A DNA stretch of 64,000 nt, taken from Pseudomonas sp. B21_DOA. GTDB lineage: Bacteria > Pseudomonadota > Gammaproteobacteria > Pseudomonadales > Pseudomonadaceae. The translations under genes were made by a program, and so were the position numbers. The notes beneath the pieces are model-generated. The model made no database searches, was not told the origin of the DNA, and worked only from the letters and a program-made list of their open reading frames with translations. Shown here in pieces: positions 27,711-36,700 of the stretch (within the stretch, counting starts at the first letter, position 1; every line of letters starts with the position of its first letter). The stretch is from contig CP086683.1 of the NCBI GenBank assembly GCA_030544685.1, forward strand, positions 2,418,001-2,482,000, written 5' to 3'.

Positions 27711-27737
27711 AAAAACCGGCCATCAAGACCGGTTTTT
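27711..27737. terminator. bidirectional terminator after tRNA-Gly
   Basis: AAAAACCGG and CCGGTTTTT form a nine-pair stem with a nine-base loop, giving a T run on both strands. On the minus strand it lies 50 bp past the tRNA, and it insulates the small gene at 27484. Confidence 0.85.
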
Positions 27738-27786
27738 CCATTCCTGCATCCCGCGTCAGACGACACAACGCGAGATCAATATTCGG

Positions 27787-27860
27787 TGGAGCGGGTAGAG
27801 GGAATCGAACCCTCATCTAAAGCTTGGGAAGCTTTCGTTCTACCACTAAACTATACCCGC
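27787..27860 (-). tRNA. tRNA-Gly (CCC)
   Basis: On the minus strand GCGGGTATAGTTTAGTGGTA opens the acceptor and D arm. The anticodon stem AAAGC/GCTTT encloses the loop TTCCCAA, so the anticodon is CCC (reads GGG). GGGTTCGATTCCC is the T arm, and CCCGC plus T and an encoded CCA close the molecule. It is 74 bases including CCA. Confidence 0.95.
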
Positions 27861-28016
27861 TCAGAGCGGCTGACTTTGTACCAGACTCGGCCACGGATTT
27901 GAAGTTTTCTTTCTCTGCGAGGGCTTTGCCGCGCAGAAATCGGTCGATCGCGAGCAAGGGCTGCGCCGGTGCAACAGGCACTTCAAGCTTGCAGCCTTGC
28001 CCGCGATGACGCTGTT

Positions 28017-28901
28017 TCAAATGGCCAGGGCATGGTGATCCTGCACAAACGAGTAGCGCGTTCGGCTGGCTTGCGGCGCAGGTTTCAGAAAGCCGAGCAG
28101 GGCGTTCTGGCTGTCGCGGCAGGCGGCTTTGTGCTCCATGTCGAGGAAGTGCCCGGTGGCTTGCAGGGTGGTGAAGCTGCTGTGTGCGACGTGATTGCCA
28201 AACAGGCGTGCGTCTTCAGCGGCGGTGTATTCGTCCCATTCGCCGTTCAGGAACAGCACCGGCACGTTGATCTTTTTCGCCGCATTCAGATAGCACTGGC
28301 GATCGCTGTGCAGCACGTCGTTGATGTGAAAGTGCATCTGCCCGTACTCATGCTCGGCGAGGCTGCTGACGTGGCGATAGTTGAAGCGTTTGAACAGCGA
28401 CGGCAGGTGTTTGCCAATCGTGTTGTTGACCAGATGGCCGACCCTGTCGCCGTCGCGGCTGCCGAGGTAATCGACGCCGCGCTCAAGGTAATCGAGCATG
28501 TGCGCATTGATCACCGGCGAGAACGAGCTGATCACGGCTTTTTCGATGCGCCGGGGCTGCTGGGCGAGGGCGACCAATGTTGCCGCACCGCCCCAGGAGA
28601 ACGACAGCACGTGCTCGGCAGCGAAGTGGTCGATCAGCTCCAGCAGAATCTGCCCTTCGACTTCCTTTGTCAGATGTTTCTCATGCCGGTTGTGGGCTTT
28701 TGACCGGCCCGCGTAGGGCTGGTCGTAGCAGACCACGTTGAATTGCGGGTGCAGGTTTTTCACGGTCTGTGCAAACGACGCAGTCGTGGCCATCGAGCCG
28801 TTGACCAGAATGATGGTCTTTTCTGCGGCGTCTGCGCGATAGAACTCCGTGTAAACCCGATACTGACCCTGTATATCCAGCACAGCGATTTCTGGCCTCA
28901 T
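28017..28901 (-). CDS. phaG: (R)-3-hydroxyacyl-ACP thioesterase / transacylase PhaG
   Basis: The 294-residue alpha/beta hydrolase starts at the ATG at 28901 with CAGGAGTC upstream, giving the characteristic MRPEIAVLDIQGQYRVYTEF. Key features are IILVNGSMATTASFAQTVKN, the nucleophile elbow SFSWGGAATL, DEYTAAEDARLF with the acid, and the histidine in TGHFLDMEHK. PhaG releases 3-hydroxyacyl groups from fatty-acid synthesis, supplying medium-chain polyhydroxyalkanoate made from sugars. RhlA is a close relative, but the sequence follows PhaG, and no rhlB is present. Confidence 0.93.
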   Translation of the reverse strand: MRPEIAVLDIQGQYRVYTEFYRADAAEKTIILVNGSMATTASFAQTVKNLHPQFNVVCYDQPYAGRSKAHNRHEKHLTKEVEGQILLELIDHFAAEHVLSFSWGGAATLVALAQQPRRIEKAVISSFSPVINAHMLDYLERGVDYLGSRDGDRVGHLVNNTIGKHLPSLFKRFNYRHVSSLAEHEYGQMHFHINDVLHSDRQCYLNAAKKINVPVLFLNGEWDEYTAAEDARLFGNHVAHSSFTTLQATGHFLDMEHKAACRDSQNALLGFLKPAPQASRTRYSFVQDHHALAI

Positions 28902-29217
28902 GTCATAAGACTCCTGGCAAGCAAGCGGGTATGCGCGCAATCGAGATTGCACGAGCTTTGTGACAGGTAGGCATACGCCTGAAATTTGCTGGCCCATGTC
29001 GATCCGGTACGGCAGGTCGACGGGTGTTGTTATTGGCGGGCAGATTGCCGGCTGAGGCGCAGCCCTTGAGGGCAGACGACCGACAAAAAGTTTCTTGGAA
29101 GTATGTGGTGACTCATCGGTCACATTTCGGCCGACGTCCTGATTCAAGCAGGGGACTCAGGATCACGCAAGTGCCGTCGGCGAATTGTTCGACAACGTCG
29201 GCTGAGCGGTCGCCGGC
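28902..29217. other. intergenic region, phaG upstream
   Basis: This 316-bp gap between phaG and rsuA (both minus strand) should contain the phaG promoter. I see no gene, no clear terminator and no convincing promoter boxes. Confidence 0.5.
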
Positions 29218-29910
29218 TTAGAACAAATGAATCTCTTCGGTGCGCAAAGCGCGGTATTCGCCCGGTTTTAGCGCGTGATCGAGGGTCAGTTCGCCGATGG
29301 ATTCGCGGTGCAGGCGCAGGACTTTGTTGTTGAAGAATCCAAACATGCGCTTGACCTGATGGTAGCGGCCTTCAACGATGCTCAGCCGTGCCGAGCGTGG
29401 ACCGAGCAGCTCAAGCTGCGCCGGTTGCGTCGTCAGATCTTCGAAAGCGAAGTAGATGCCCTCGGCAAATTTCAGCGCGTAGCTGGGGTCGATGTGCTGT
29501 TCGGTTTCGACGTAATAGACCTTCGCCAGTTTGGTTTGCGGCTGCGTCAGGCGTCGCGACCAGGCGCCGTCATTGGTGATCAGCAGCAGCCCGGTGGTAT
29601 TGAAATCCAGACGTCCGGCGATGTGCAGATCGTCCTTGTGCGGTTCATCGAGCAGGTCGAGCACGGTCGCATGCTGCGGATCGCGGGTGGCACTGACGCA
29701 GCCCTGCGGTTTGTGCAGCATGAAATAGCGCGCCGGTTTGCCGCTTTGCAGCACCTCATCGTCGACTTCGACCCGGCTGAATTCCAGCACCTCACTGTGC
29801 GGGTCGCTGACGACTTTTCCGTCAATCCGCACGCGCTTTTCCACCAGCAACAAGCGCACCTGCTGACGGTTGTAGCGGGGCAGATTGCTGAGGAAGCGGT
29901 CGACGCGCAT
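29218..29910 (-). CDS. rsuA: 16S rRNA pseudouridine(516) synthase
   Basis: The 230-residue protein has an N-terminal S4-like RNA-binding domain (MRVDRFLSNLPRYNRQQVRLLL in part) and the RsuA/RluB family catalytic motif GRLDFNTTGLLLITNDG with the active aspartate. It ends EYRALRTEEIHLF. It isomerises a uridine in the small-subunit rRNA. The length fits RsuA. Confidence 0.9.
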   Translation of the reverse strand: MRVDRFLSNLPRYNRQQVRLLLVEKRVRIDGKVVSDPHSEVLEFSRVEVDDEVLQSGKPARYFMLHKPQGCVSATRDPQHATVLDLLDEPHKDDLHIAGRLDFNTTGLLLITNDGAWSRRLTQPQTKLAKVYYVETEQHIDPSYALKFAEGIYFAFEDLTTQPAQLELLGPRSARLSIVEGRYHQVKRMFGFFNNKVLRLHRESIGELTLDHALKPGEYRALRTEEIHLF

Positions 29911-29943
29911 GGTCAGAATTCAACGGACGAAGGGCCGCGCATC

Positions 29944-30174
29944 TTACGGGATCGGCCGCCGGCCTGCTTGCAGTTGCGCTTCGACCTGTGCGCAGCGCGG
30001 GCACAGGCAGGCTTGATTGCGCAGTTCGGCCGGCAGCGCTTCGAGCACCGCCGGGTCGATGGTCACGCCATAGCACCAGCATTCGCGGTCGGCGGTGCGC
30101 GGGTCGGCGAGGCTGCAATCGTTGCGGGCGCCGCAGGCCGGGCAGTGGTCGGGTTTGACGTCGTTATCAGGCAT
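29944..30174 (-). CDS. cysteine-rich CWC family protein
   Basis: A 76-residue protein from the ATG at 30174. It has eight cysteines in pairs (CPACGARNDC, ECWCYGV, CLCPRC), the arrangement of the CWC family and probably metal-binding. Its start overlaps the end of the diguanylate cyclase gene by eight bases, so it is translated from the same message. Function unknown. Confidence 0.8.
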   Translation of the reverse strand: MPDNDVKPDHCPACGARNDCSLADPRTADRECWCYGVTIDPAVLEALPAELRNQACLCPRCAQVEAQLQAGRRPIP

Positions 30175-31654
30175 AGGTCGAGTGCGGCATTTCCATGCAG
30201 GTGCGGTTGCGCCCGGTTTGCTTGGCGCGATACATCGCATGATCGGCCCGCGACAGCAGGCTGTGCAAGGTGTCATCGCGTTGCACGGTGGTGGCGCCGA
30301 TGCTCACGGTCAGATGCAGGCTGTGGCCATCGTAGGCATATTCGTGTTGTTCGACGTGCTGGCGGATCTTCTCGGCAATTTTCTGCCCGGTCTCGCCGTC
30401 GGTGTCTTTCAACAGAACGATGAACTCTTCACCGCCCCAGCGGCAGACGATATCGGCGTGACGCAGGCAACTTTGCAGGTCGCGGGCGAAACCGATCAAC
30501 ACCTGATCGCCGGCCATGTGGCCGTAGGTGTCGTTCAAGGCTTTGAAGTGGTCGAGGTCGAGCAACAACGCGGTCAGCGGCCTGGTTTCTCGTTGGGCCT
30601 CGTGCAGCGCTTGCGCGGCGAGGATGTCGAAACCGCGTCGGTTCGGCAGTTCAGTGAGACTGTCGAGGGTGGCGTGCGCCTGAATCTTCGCCTGGAAGCG
30701 CTTGATGACCCGATTGAGCAGCGCCAGCACGATCAACGTCACCAGCAGGCAGATCAGCAGATTGAGATACAGCGACTGGCGGATCTCGCTCAGCGCGCCA
30801 TCCTCGCGTTTATCGACGAACAGGTACCAGTTCAACTCGGGGATAAACCGCACGTTGAGAAAATGCCCTTGGCCCTGAGTGGAATATTCGTAGCTGCCGC
30901 TGTGCGGCTTGGGCAACTGGCTGACCAGACTTTTCATGCTCTCCAGTTCGCCAAGACTCTGGCCGATGTGCGCGCCTTCCGGGCCACCCTCGGCACCGGT
31001 CAATACGAGGCGGCCGAAGGTATCGACGAAGTACACGCTGCGTTGATAGCGCTGTTGATACTTGTCGATCAGCTTGATCACCGCGTCCACGGTCAGGCCC
31101 ACGCCCGCTGCACCGATGAAGCGGTTGTGGTAGTCGTAGACCTTGTAGTTGATGAAGAACGTCAGGTTGTCCTTATTCGCCAGATCCGGGTCGACGTTGA
31201 TCTCGTACGGGTCCTGCATGTCGCGCACGCGGAAGTACCAGGTGTCGCGCGGCTCGTCGACTTTGACCTGCTTGAGCACGCCTTTGGCGTGGTAGTAGGT
31301 GAGCGTGGCATTGGAAACGAAGAACGCCGTGTAGGCGCCGTAATGGGTCATGACCTCGTCGAGATAGCGGGTCATCTGCTCGGGATTCTGCTCGCCATTG
31401 ACCACCCAGTCGCGCATGAACGTGTCACGGGACATCATCGAGGAAATCAGGATCGGCCGGACCAGGTCTTTCTGGATTTCCGAATAGACCGTATCGGAGG
31501 TCAGTGGCAGTTCGGTGTTGACGATGTTGTCGCGGATCGACTCGCGGGAAGCGAAATAGCTCAACAGTGACGTAGCGAGAAAGCCGGCGCCAAGCAGGGC
31601 GACCAGGGTGAGCACCAGTGAACGTTGCGAGTACAAGGGAGAACGAAGCGGCAT
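30167..31654 (-). CDS. membrane diguanylate cyclase with dCache sensor
   Basis: The 495-residue protein has a transmembrane segment at about 12-32, a periplasmic dCache-type sensor (about 35-295, with TWYFRVRDMQDPYEINVD and IGAAGVGLTVDAVI), a second membrane segment near 300-322 and a GGDEF domain from about 335. The active site reads GGEEF, and RHAD lies five residues before it, a proper inhibitory I-site. It should make cyclic di-GMP in response to a small extracellular ligand with product inhibition. No EAL domain. Confidence 0.92.
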   Translation of the reverse strand: MPLRSPLYSQRSLVLTLVALLGAGFLATSLLSYFASRESIRDNIVNTELPLTSDTVYSEIQKDLVRPILISSMMSRDTFMRDWVVNGEQNPEQMTRYLDEVMTHYGAYTAFFVSNATLTYYHAKGVLKQVKVDEPRDTWYFRVRDMQDPYEINVDPDLANKDNLTFFINYKVYDYHNRFIGAAGVGLTVDAVIKLIDKYQQRYQRSVYFVDTFGRLVLTGAEGGPEGAHIGQSLGELESMKSLVSQLPKPHSGSYEYSTQGQGHFLNVRFIPELNWYLFVDKREDGALSEIRQSLYLNLLICLLVTLIVLALLNRVIKRFQAKIQAHATLDSLTELPNRRGFDILAAQALHEAQRETRPLTALLLDLDHFKALNDTYGHMAGDQVLIGFARDLQSCLRHADIVCRWGGEEFIVLLKDTDGETGQKIAEKIRQHVEQHEYAYDGHSLHLTVSIGATTVQRDDTLHSLLSRADHAMYRAKQTGRNRTCMEMPHSTYA

Positions 31655-31779
31655 GGCAGATCCGTTGGCAGTGGCCCGATGGGATGCATTCTAGTGGGAT
31701 GGTCGGGAAAACACTGCGGGATTTGTGCCTGAAATGGCGGGGGATATGACGTAGCGGTGTGTCAGGGAAATCGCAGCCC

Positions 31780-31920
31780 CTCACCCCAGCCCTCTCCCGG
31801 GGAGAGGGAGCTGGATTGTGGGTGATGGAAAATCTGTGATCGACTCGGTATCAGCCAATGGCAACCGATGGACAATCGCCTCACCCTGGCCCTCTCCTGG
31901 GGAGAGGGCCAGGGTGAGGC
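31780..31920. repeat. CTCACCC-type palindromes with one perfect hairpin
   Basis: Two palindromic units occur. The first at about 31780-31811 pairs CCCTCTCC with GGGAGAGGG. The second at 31878-31920 is a perfect 20-bp inverted repeat (GCCTCACCCTGGCCCTCTCC and its complement) with a three-base loop. They lie between the allophanate hydrolase end and the diguanylate cyclase start. They may stop transcription of the guanidine operon, though no T run follows. Confidence 0.8.
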
Positions 31921-31929
31921 GAGCTCGGA

Positions 31930-33702
31930 TCAGCCCCGGGATGCCAGATACGCCCGCCATCCCCCCAAATGACTGATATCCACCGCACCCTCCAGCCCAT
32001 ACGGCTCACAGATAAACCCGCTCTCCCAGCGCCCATCCGCCAGTTGCACCTTGCCCAAACCCAGCGGCGCCGGAATCCCGGTGAGAAACGAGCCCAATTC
32101 GCTGCTCGGCAATTCCCACACTTCCACGGCAATCGCCACGCCGGCGTCCTTGACCCGCACCATCCCCGGCCGCAATGGCGGGCCGCCGGCGAGGGCGTGC
32201 AGTCGATAGTCCGGCGAACTGAACGTGGTTTCCAGCAAGCGCCCGCCGCGCTGGGTCAGTTGCCAGTTCAACGCCAGCCCTTGCAGATGCGCGCCACACA
32301 CCACCAATCGAGCGCGGTCATTGCGCGCTGAGTTCGCCGGAGCTGGCAGGGCGCTGTCCTGCTGGCGCTGCAAGGCATCGGCCACGCTCAACAGATACTG
32401 ATCGGTAAATACCCGCCCGAACAACGTCACGCCCCACGGCAGACCATTGCTCATGAATGCGGTCGGCACGGCGACGGCGGCGTAGTCGAGCAGGTTCATG
32501 AAGTTGGTGTAATAGCCGAGTTCGGAATTGCGCAGCACCGGCTCGGCCTCAAGCTCGGCCAACGTCACTGGACGGCCGATGGTCGGCGTCAGTACGCAGT
32601 CGAGATTTTCCAGGGCCTCGTCGCAGAGGGCCTTCAGCGCCTGCAATCGATATTGCGCGCGGAAGGTCTGCACGCCAGTCACTGCCGGAGCCTTGGCCAG
32701 CACCGCACGGATCACTGGCAGCACCGCTTCGGGATTCTGCTCCATCAGCTCACCGGCGACGCTGTAACGCTCGGCGACCCAAGGCCCGTCGTAAAGCAAC
32801 CGCGCTGCTTCGAGAAATGGCGACAGGTCCAGTTCGACCGCTTCGCCACCCAGAGCCTTGAGCCGTTCGATGGCCGCTGCGAACAGTTGCGGCCCTTCGT
32901 TGCAGCCGAAAAATTCAAGGTCCTGCGCCCGTGGCACGCCGAAGCGAAACGGCCGTACCGCGCCGAATGCCGAGCCGTCGTTCCATGCCGGGTTGCGTCG
33001 GCTGTATTCATCGCGAGGATCATGTTTGGCTGTCAACGCCAACAACTGACTGGCCTCGCGAGCAGTGGCGGTGAAGGTGGTTACGCAATCCAGCGTGCGG
33101 CACGCCGGCAGCACGCCAGCGGTGGAAATCAGGCCCTTGCTCGCCTTCAAGCCCACCAGATTATTCAGCGCCGCCGGCACCCGCCCGGAACCGGCGGTGT
33201 CAGTGCCCAAGGCAAAACTCGCCACACCTAGCGCTACCGCCAGGGATGAACCCGCGCTGGAACCGCCGGACGGATACTCCGCCAGCACACTGTTCGGGCA
33301 CGCACCATAAGGCGAGCGGCTGCCATTGAGGCCGGTGGCGAACTGATCAAGATTGGTCTTGCCCAGCGGAATCGCCCCCAGCGCCAATAGCTGCTCGACG
33401 ATGGTCGCCGACTGCTGCGGCACATAGGCGAACGCCGGGCACGCGGCGCTGGTGGGAATGCCGGCCAGATCGATGTTGTCCTTGATCGCGAACGGCACGC
33501 CATACAGCGGCAGACTGTCGAGGTCACGACCGTCGAGAGCGGCCAGATACGGCTCCAGTTCATCGACGCTGAGCAGGTGGATGAACAGGTGATAGTCGGG
33601 ATTCAGCGCAGCGGCTTTTTCGCGCAATTGCAGCAGCAGTTGGCGCGGTGTGGTGTCGCCATTGCGATAGGCGTGGCGCAGTGCATCGAGTTGCAGATTC
33701 AT
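31930..33702 (-). CDS. atzF: allophanate hydrolase
   Basis: The 590-residue protein has an N-terminal amidase-signature domain with the catalytic set Lys in FAIKDNIDLAG, and serines in PSGGSSAGSSLAVALG and DTAGSGRVPAALNN. A C-terminal domain (about 450-590) typical of AtzF with gamma-glutamylcyclotransferase-like fold follows. It cuts allophanate to two CO2 and two NH3, the last step of guanidine and urea carboxylation pathways. It is the last gene of the operon, 25 bp after the carboxylase. Confidence 0.92.
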   Translation of the reverse strand: MNLQLDALRHAYRNGDTTPRQLLLQLREKAAALNPDYHLFIHLLSVDELEPYLAALDGRDLDSLPLYGVPFAIKDNIDLAGIPTSAACPAFAYVPQQSATIVEQLLALGAIPLGKTNLDQFATGLNGSRSPYGACPNSVLAEYPSGGSSAGSSLAVALGVASFALGTDTAGSGRVPAALNNLVGLKASKGLISTAGVLPACRTLDCVTTFTATAREASQLLALTAKHDPRDEYSRRNPAWNDGSAFGAVRPFRFGVPRAQDLEFFGCNEGPQLFAAAIERLKALGGEAVELDLSPFLEAARLLYDGPWVAERYSVAGELMEQNPEAVLPVIRAVLAKAPAVTGVQTFRAQYRLQALKALCDEALENLDCVLTPTIGRPVTLAELEAEPVLRNSELGYYTNFMNLLDYAAVAVPTAFMSNGLPWGVTLFGRVFTDQYLLSVADALQRQQDSALPAPANSARNDRARLVVCGAHLQGLALNWQLTQRGGRLLETTFSSPDYRLHALAGGPPLRPGMVRVKDAGVAIAVEVWELPSSELGSFLTGIPAPLGLGKVQLADGRWESGFICEPYGLEGAVDISHLGGWRAYLASRG

Positions 33703-33727
33703 CGGTTGATCCTTTTCAGAAATGGCT

Positions 33728-36700
33728 TCAGTCGAGTTCCAGCACCACCACCCGTTGTCCGGCGCGCACCGCCGAACCGGGTTGCACGCGGATCTCTCGC
33801 ACCACGCCGGCCAGCGGCGCGAGCACCGGGATTTCCATCTTCATCGACTCGAGAATCACCAGCACATCGCCCGCCGCGACACGCTGGCCGGCCGCGACCT
33901 GCACCTGCCAGAGATTGCCGGCGATGTGGCTGTCGACGCTGTGTTCACCGTTTTGCAGTGGAGCTTCTTCGCTGGCGTCAGGCACGGCTTCTTCACTGTC
34001 GAAATGCGCCTGGCCGCTGGCGATCCAGCGCTCGCGTTCAGCCTTGAACGCGCCCTGTTGTTGCGCACGGAAAGCGCTGATGCCCTCGGCTTCCTGACTG
34101 AGAAATGCCTGATAGTCGGCGAGGTTGAGCTGGCTGTGTTCGATGTTCAGATCGAAGCGCCCCAGCGGGAAATCACGGCGAATGCGCAGCAGTTCTTCGG
34201 CGCTGACCGGGTAGAAGCGGATCTGATCGAAGAAGCGCAGCAGCCACGGTTTGCCATCGAACGCGGCGACTTCGCGATAGCGATTCCACATCTGTAGCGT
34301 GCGCCCGACAAACTGATAACCGCCCGGGCCTTCCATGCCGTACACGCACAGGTAGGCGCCGCCGATGCCCACCGAATTCTCGGCGGTCCAGGTGCGTGCC
34401 GGGTTGTACTTGGTGGTCACCAGACGATGGCGCGGATCGAGCGGCGTGGCCACCGGCGCGCCGAGGTAAACGTCGCCAAGGCCCATCACCAGATAGCTCG
34501 CATCGAACACCGTGCGCTGCACTTCGTCGAGATTCGGCAGGTCGTTGATGCGCCGGATGAATTCCAGATTGCTCGGGCACCACGGCGCGTCCTTGCGCAC
34601 GGTGGTCATGTATTTCTCGATCGCCAACTGGCAGGCCGGGTCGTCCCACGACAGCGGCAAGTGCACGATGCGCGACGGCACTTGCAGATCTTTTGCGGCG
34701 CACACCGCGTCCCATTCGCCGACGATGATGCCGAGCAGATCGGCCAACGGCAGTTGCTCCGGCTGGTAGTGCACTTGCAGCGAGCGAATGCCCGGGGTGA
34801 GGTCGATCACGCCATGCAGGGCTTGGCTTTCCAGCGCCTGCACTAGCGCGTGGGCGCGAAAGCGCAGGACCAGATCAAGCTCCGGCGCGCCGATTTCCAG
34901 CAGTAGATGAGTGTCGCCAGAAACCCGTGCAACCAGTCGCTGATCGCCTTGACCCAACTCCAGAACCACAGGCGACACAATCCCTTGTGGGAGCTGGCTT
35001 GCCAGCGATGAAGTTGCTGCGGTGTCAGATCGGGCACCATCGCTGGCAAGCCAGCTCCCACAGGGTGCATCCCATTTCAGGGCGAGATCGCGGGCGGCCT
35101 TGAGGTCGACGGGAATGAACTGAATTTTATCGCCCGACTTGAGCTGCCCCAACTGCCACAGATCCGCCTCGATCACCGTCACCGGGCAGACAAACCCACC
35201 CAGGCTCGGGCCATCCGGGCCGAGGATCACCGGCATGTCGCCAGTGAAATCCACCGCACCAATCGCATACGGATTGTCATGGATGTTCGACGGATGCAGA
35301 CCCGCTTCACCGCCATCCTCACGCACCCACTCAGGCTTCGGCCCGATCAGGCGCACGCCGGTGCGGCTGGAATTGAAGTGCACTTCCCACTGGGTCGCGA
35401 AGAACGTGGCAATGTAGTTTTCGCTGAAGTATTCCGGCGCGCCGTGGGGGCCGTAGATCACCCGGATCTGGCGCACGCTCGGCAGCGCAGTGATGTGCTG
35501 TTCGGCCAGTTGCTGGCCGGCGCTGCGCTCGGTCAATGCCGGCACATGCAAGACGTCACCGGCCCTCAACGCGCGACCGCCATGCCCGCCAAACTGGCCG
35601 AGAGTGAAGGTACTTTTGCTGCCCAGATAATCCGGCACCTGCAGGCCGCCGCGCAGACACAGATAACTGCGCGCGCCGGCGCCGCTGATGCTGCCCAGTT
35701 GCAATGTAGCGCCGGCCGGGATCAGCAGCGCGGTGTTCATCGGCACCGGTTCAGCGTCAAGCGTAAGGGCAATCGGCGCGCCAGTGACTGCGACCACGGC
35801 ATCACAATTGAAACGCAGGATCGGCCCGCTCATGGTGATTTCCAGTGCGGCGGCGCCTTGTTCATTGCCGAGCAGACGATTGCCCAAACGCAGCGCTCGG
35901 CTATCCATCGGTCCCGAGGGCGGCACGCCGACGGCCCAGTAACCGAGGCGGCCGGGGTAGTCCTGCACGCTGGTCTGCGTGCCGGCGCTGAGCACTTCGA
36001 AGGTGTTGGCGTGATACAGCAGATTTTCCAGACAACGGGTCCACGGCTGACCGCTGGCGAATGGAGTATCGAGCAGAATCTGCCGCAGATAGTCGCGGTT
36101 GGTTTCCACGCCGTACAGCAGGCTATCGCCCAGTGCCTGATGCAATTGAGCGCGAGCCTGTTCGCGACTCGGCGCCCAAGCGATGAGCTTGGCAATCATC
36201 GGATCGAAATACGGCGGGATTTCCACACCGGCCTCGACCCAGGTGTCGATGCGCAACTCAACGCCGTTGGCAGGCGGAAACTGCACAGCGGTCAGCAGGC
36301 CCGGGCTCGGCTGGAAATCACGCCCCGGATCTTCCGCGTACAGACGTGCCTGAATTGCATGGCCCTGCGGTTCCAGACCTTGATACAACTCGCGCAGCGG
36401 TGGCAGATCACCGGCGGCCAGCTCGATCATCCAGCGCACCAGGTCCACATCCCACACCTGTTCAGTGACGCCGTGCTCGACCTGCAGCCGCGTGTTCACT
36501 TCAAGGAAATAAAAACGCTGAGCCTCGCTGTCGAAGACGAATTCGACGGTGCCGGCGCTGCGGTAATTCACCGCTCGCGCCAGTTTGATCGCCGCCGCGC
36601 ACAGCTCATCGGCCATGCCTTCGGGCAGGCTCGGCGCCGGGGTTTCTTCGAGGACTTTCTGGTTGCGCCGCTGCACCGAGCAGTCGCGCACGCCGAGAGC

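Noticed and set aside
28017..28901. Reading the alpha/beta hydrolase as RhlA (rhamnolipid precursor synthase)
   Set aside because: Start, internal motifs and C-terminus follow PhaG more closely, and rhlB/rhlR are absent.
30095..31570. 491-codon plus-strand frame opposite the diguanylate cyclase
   Set aside because: Antisense of a gene with intact GGEEF and sensor domain; no ribosome site or recognisable protein features.
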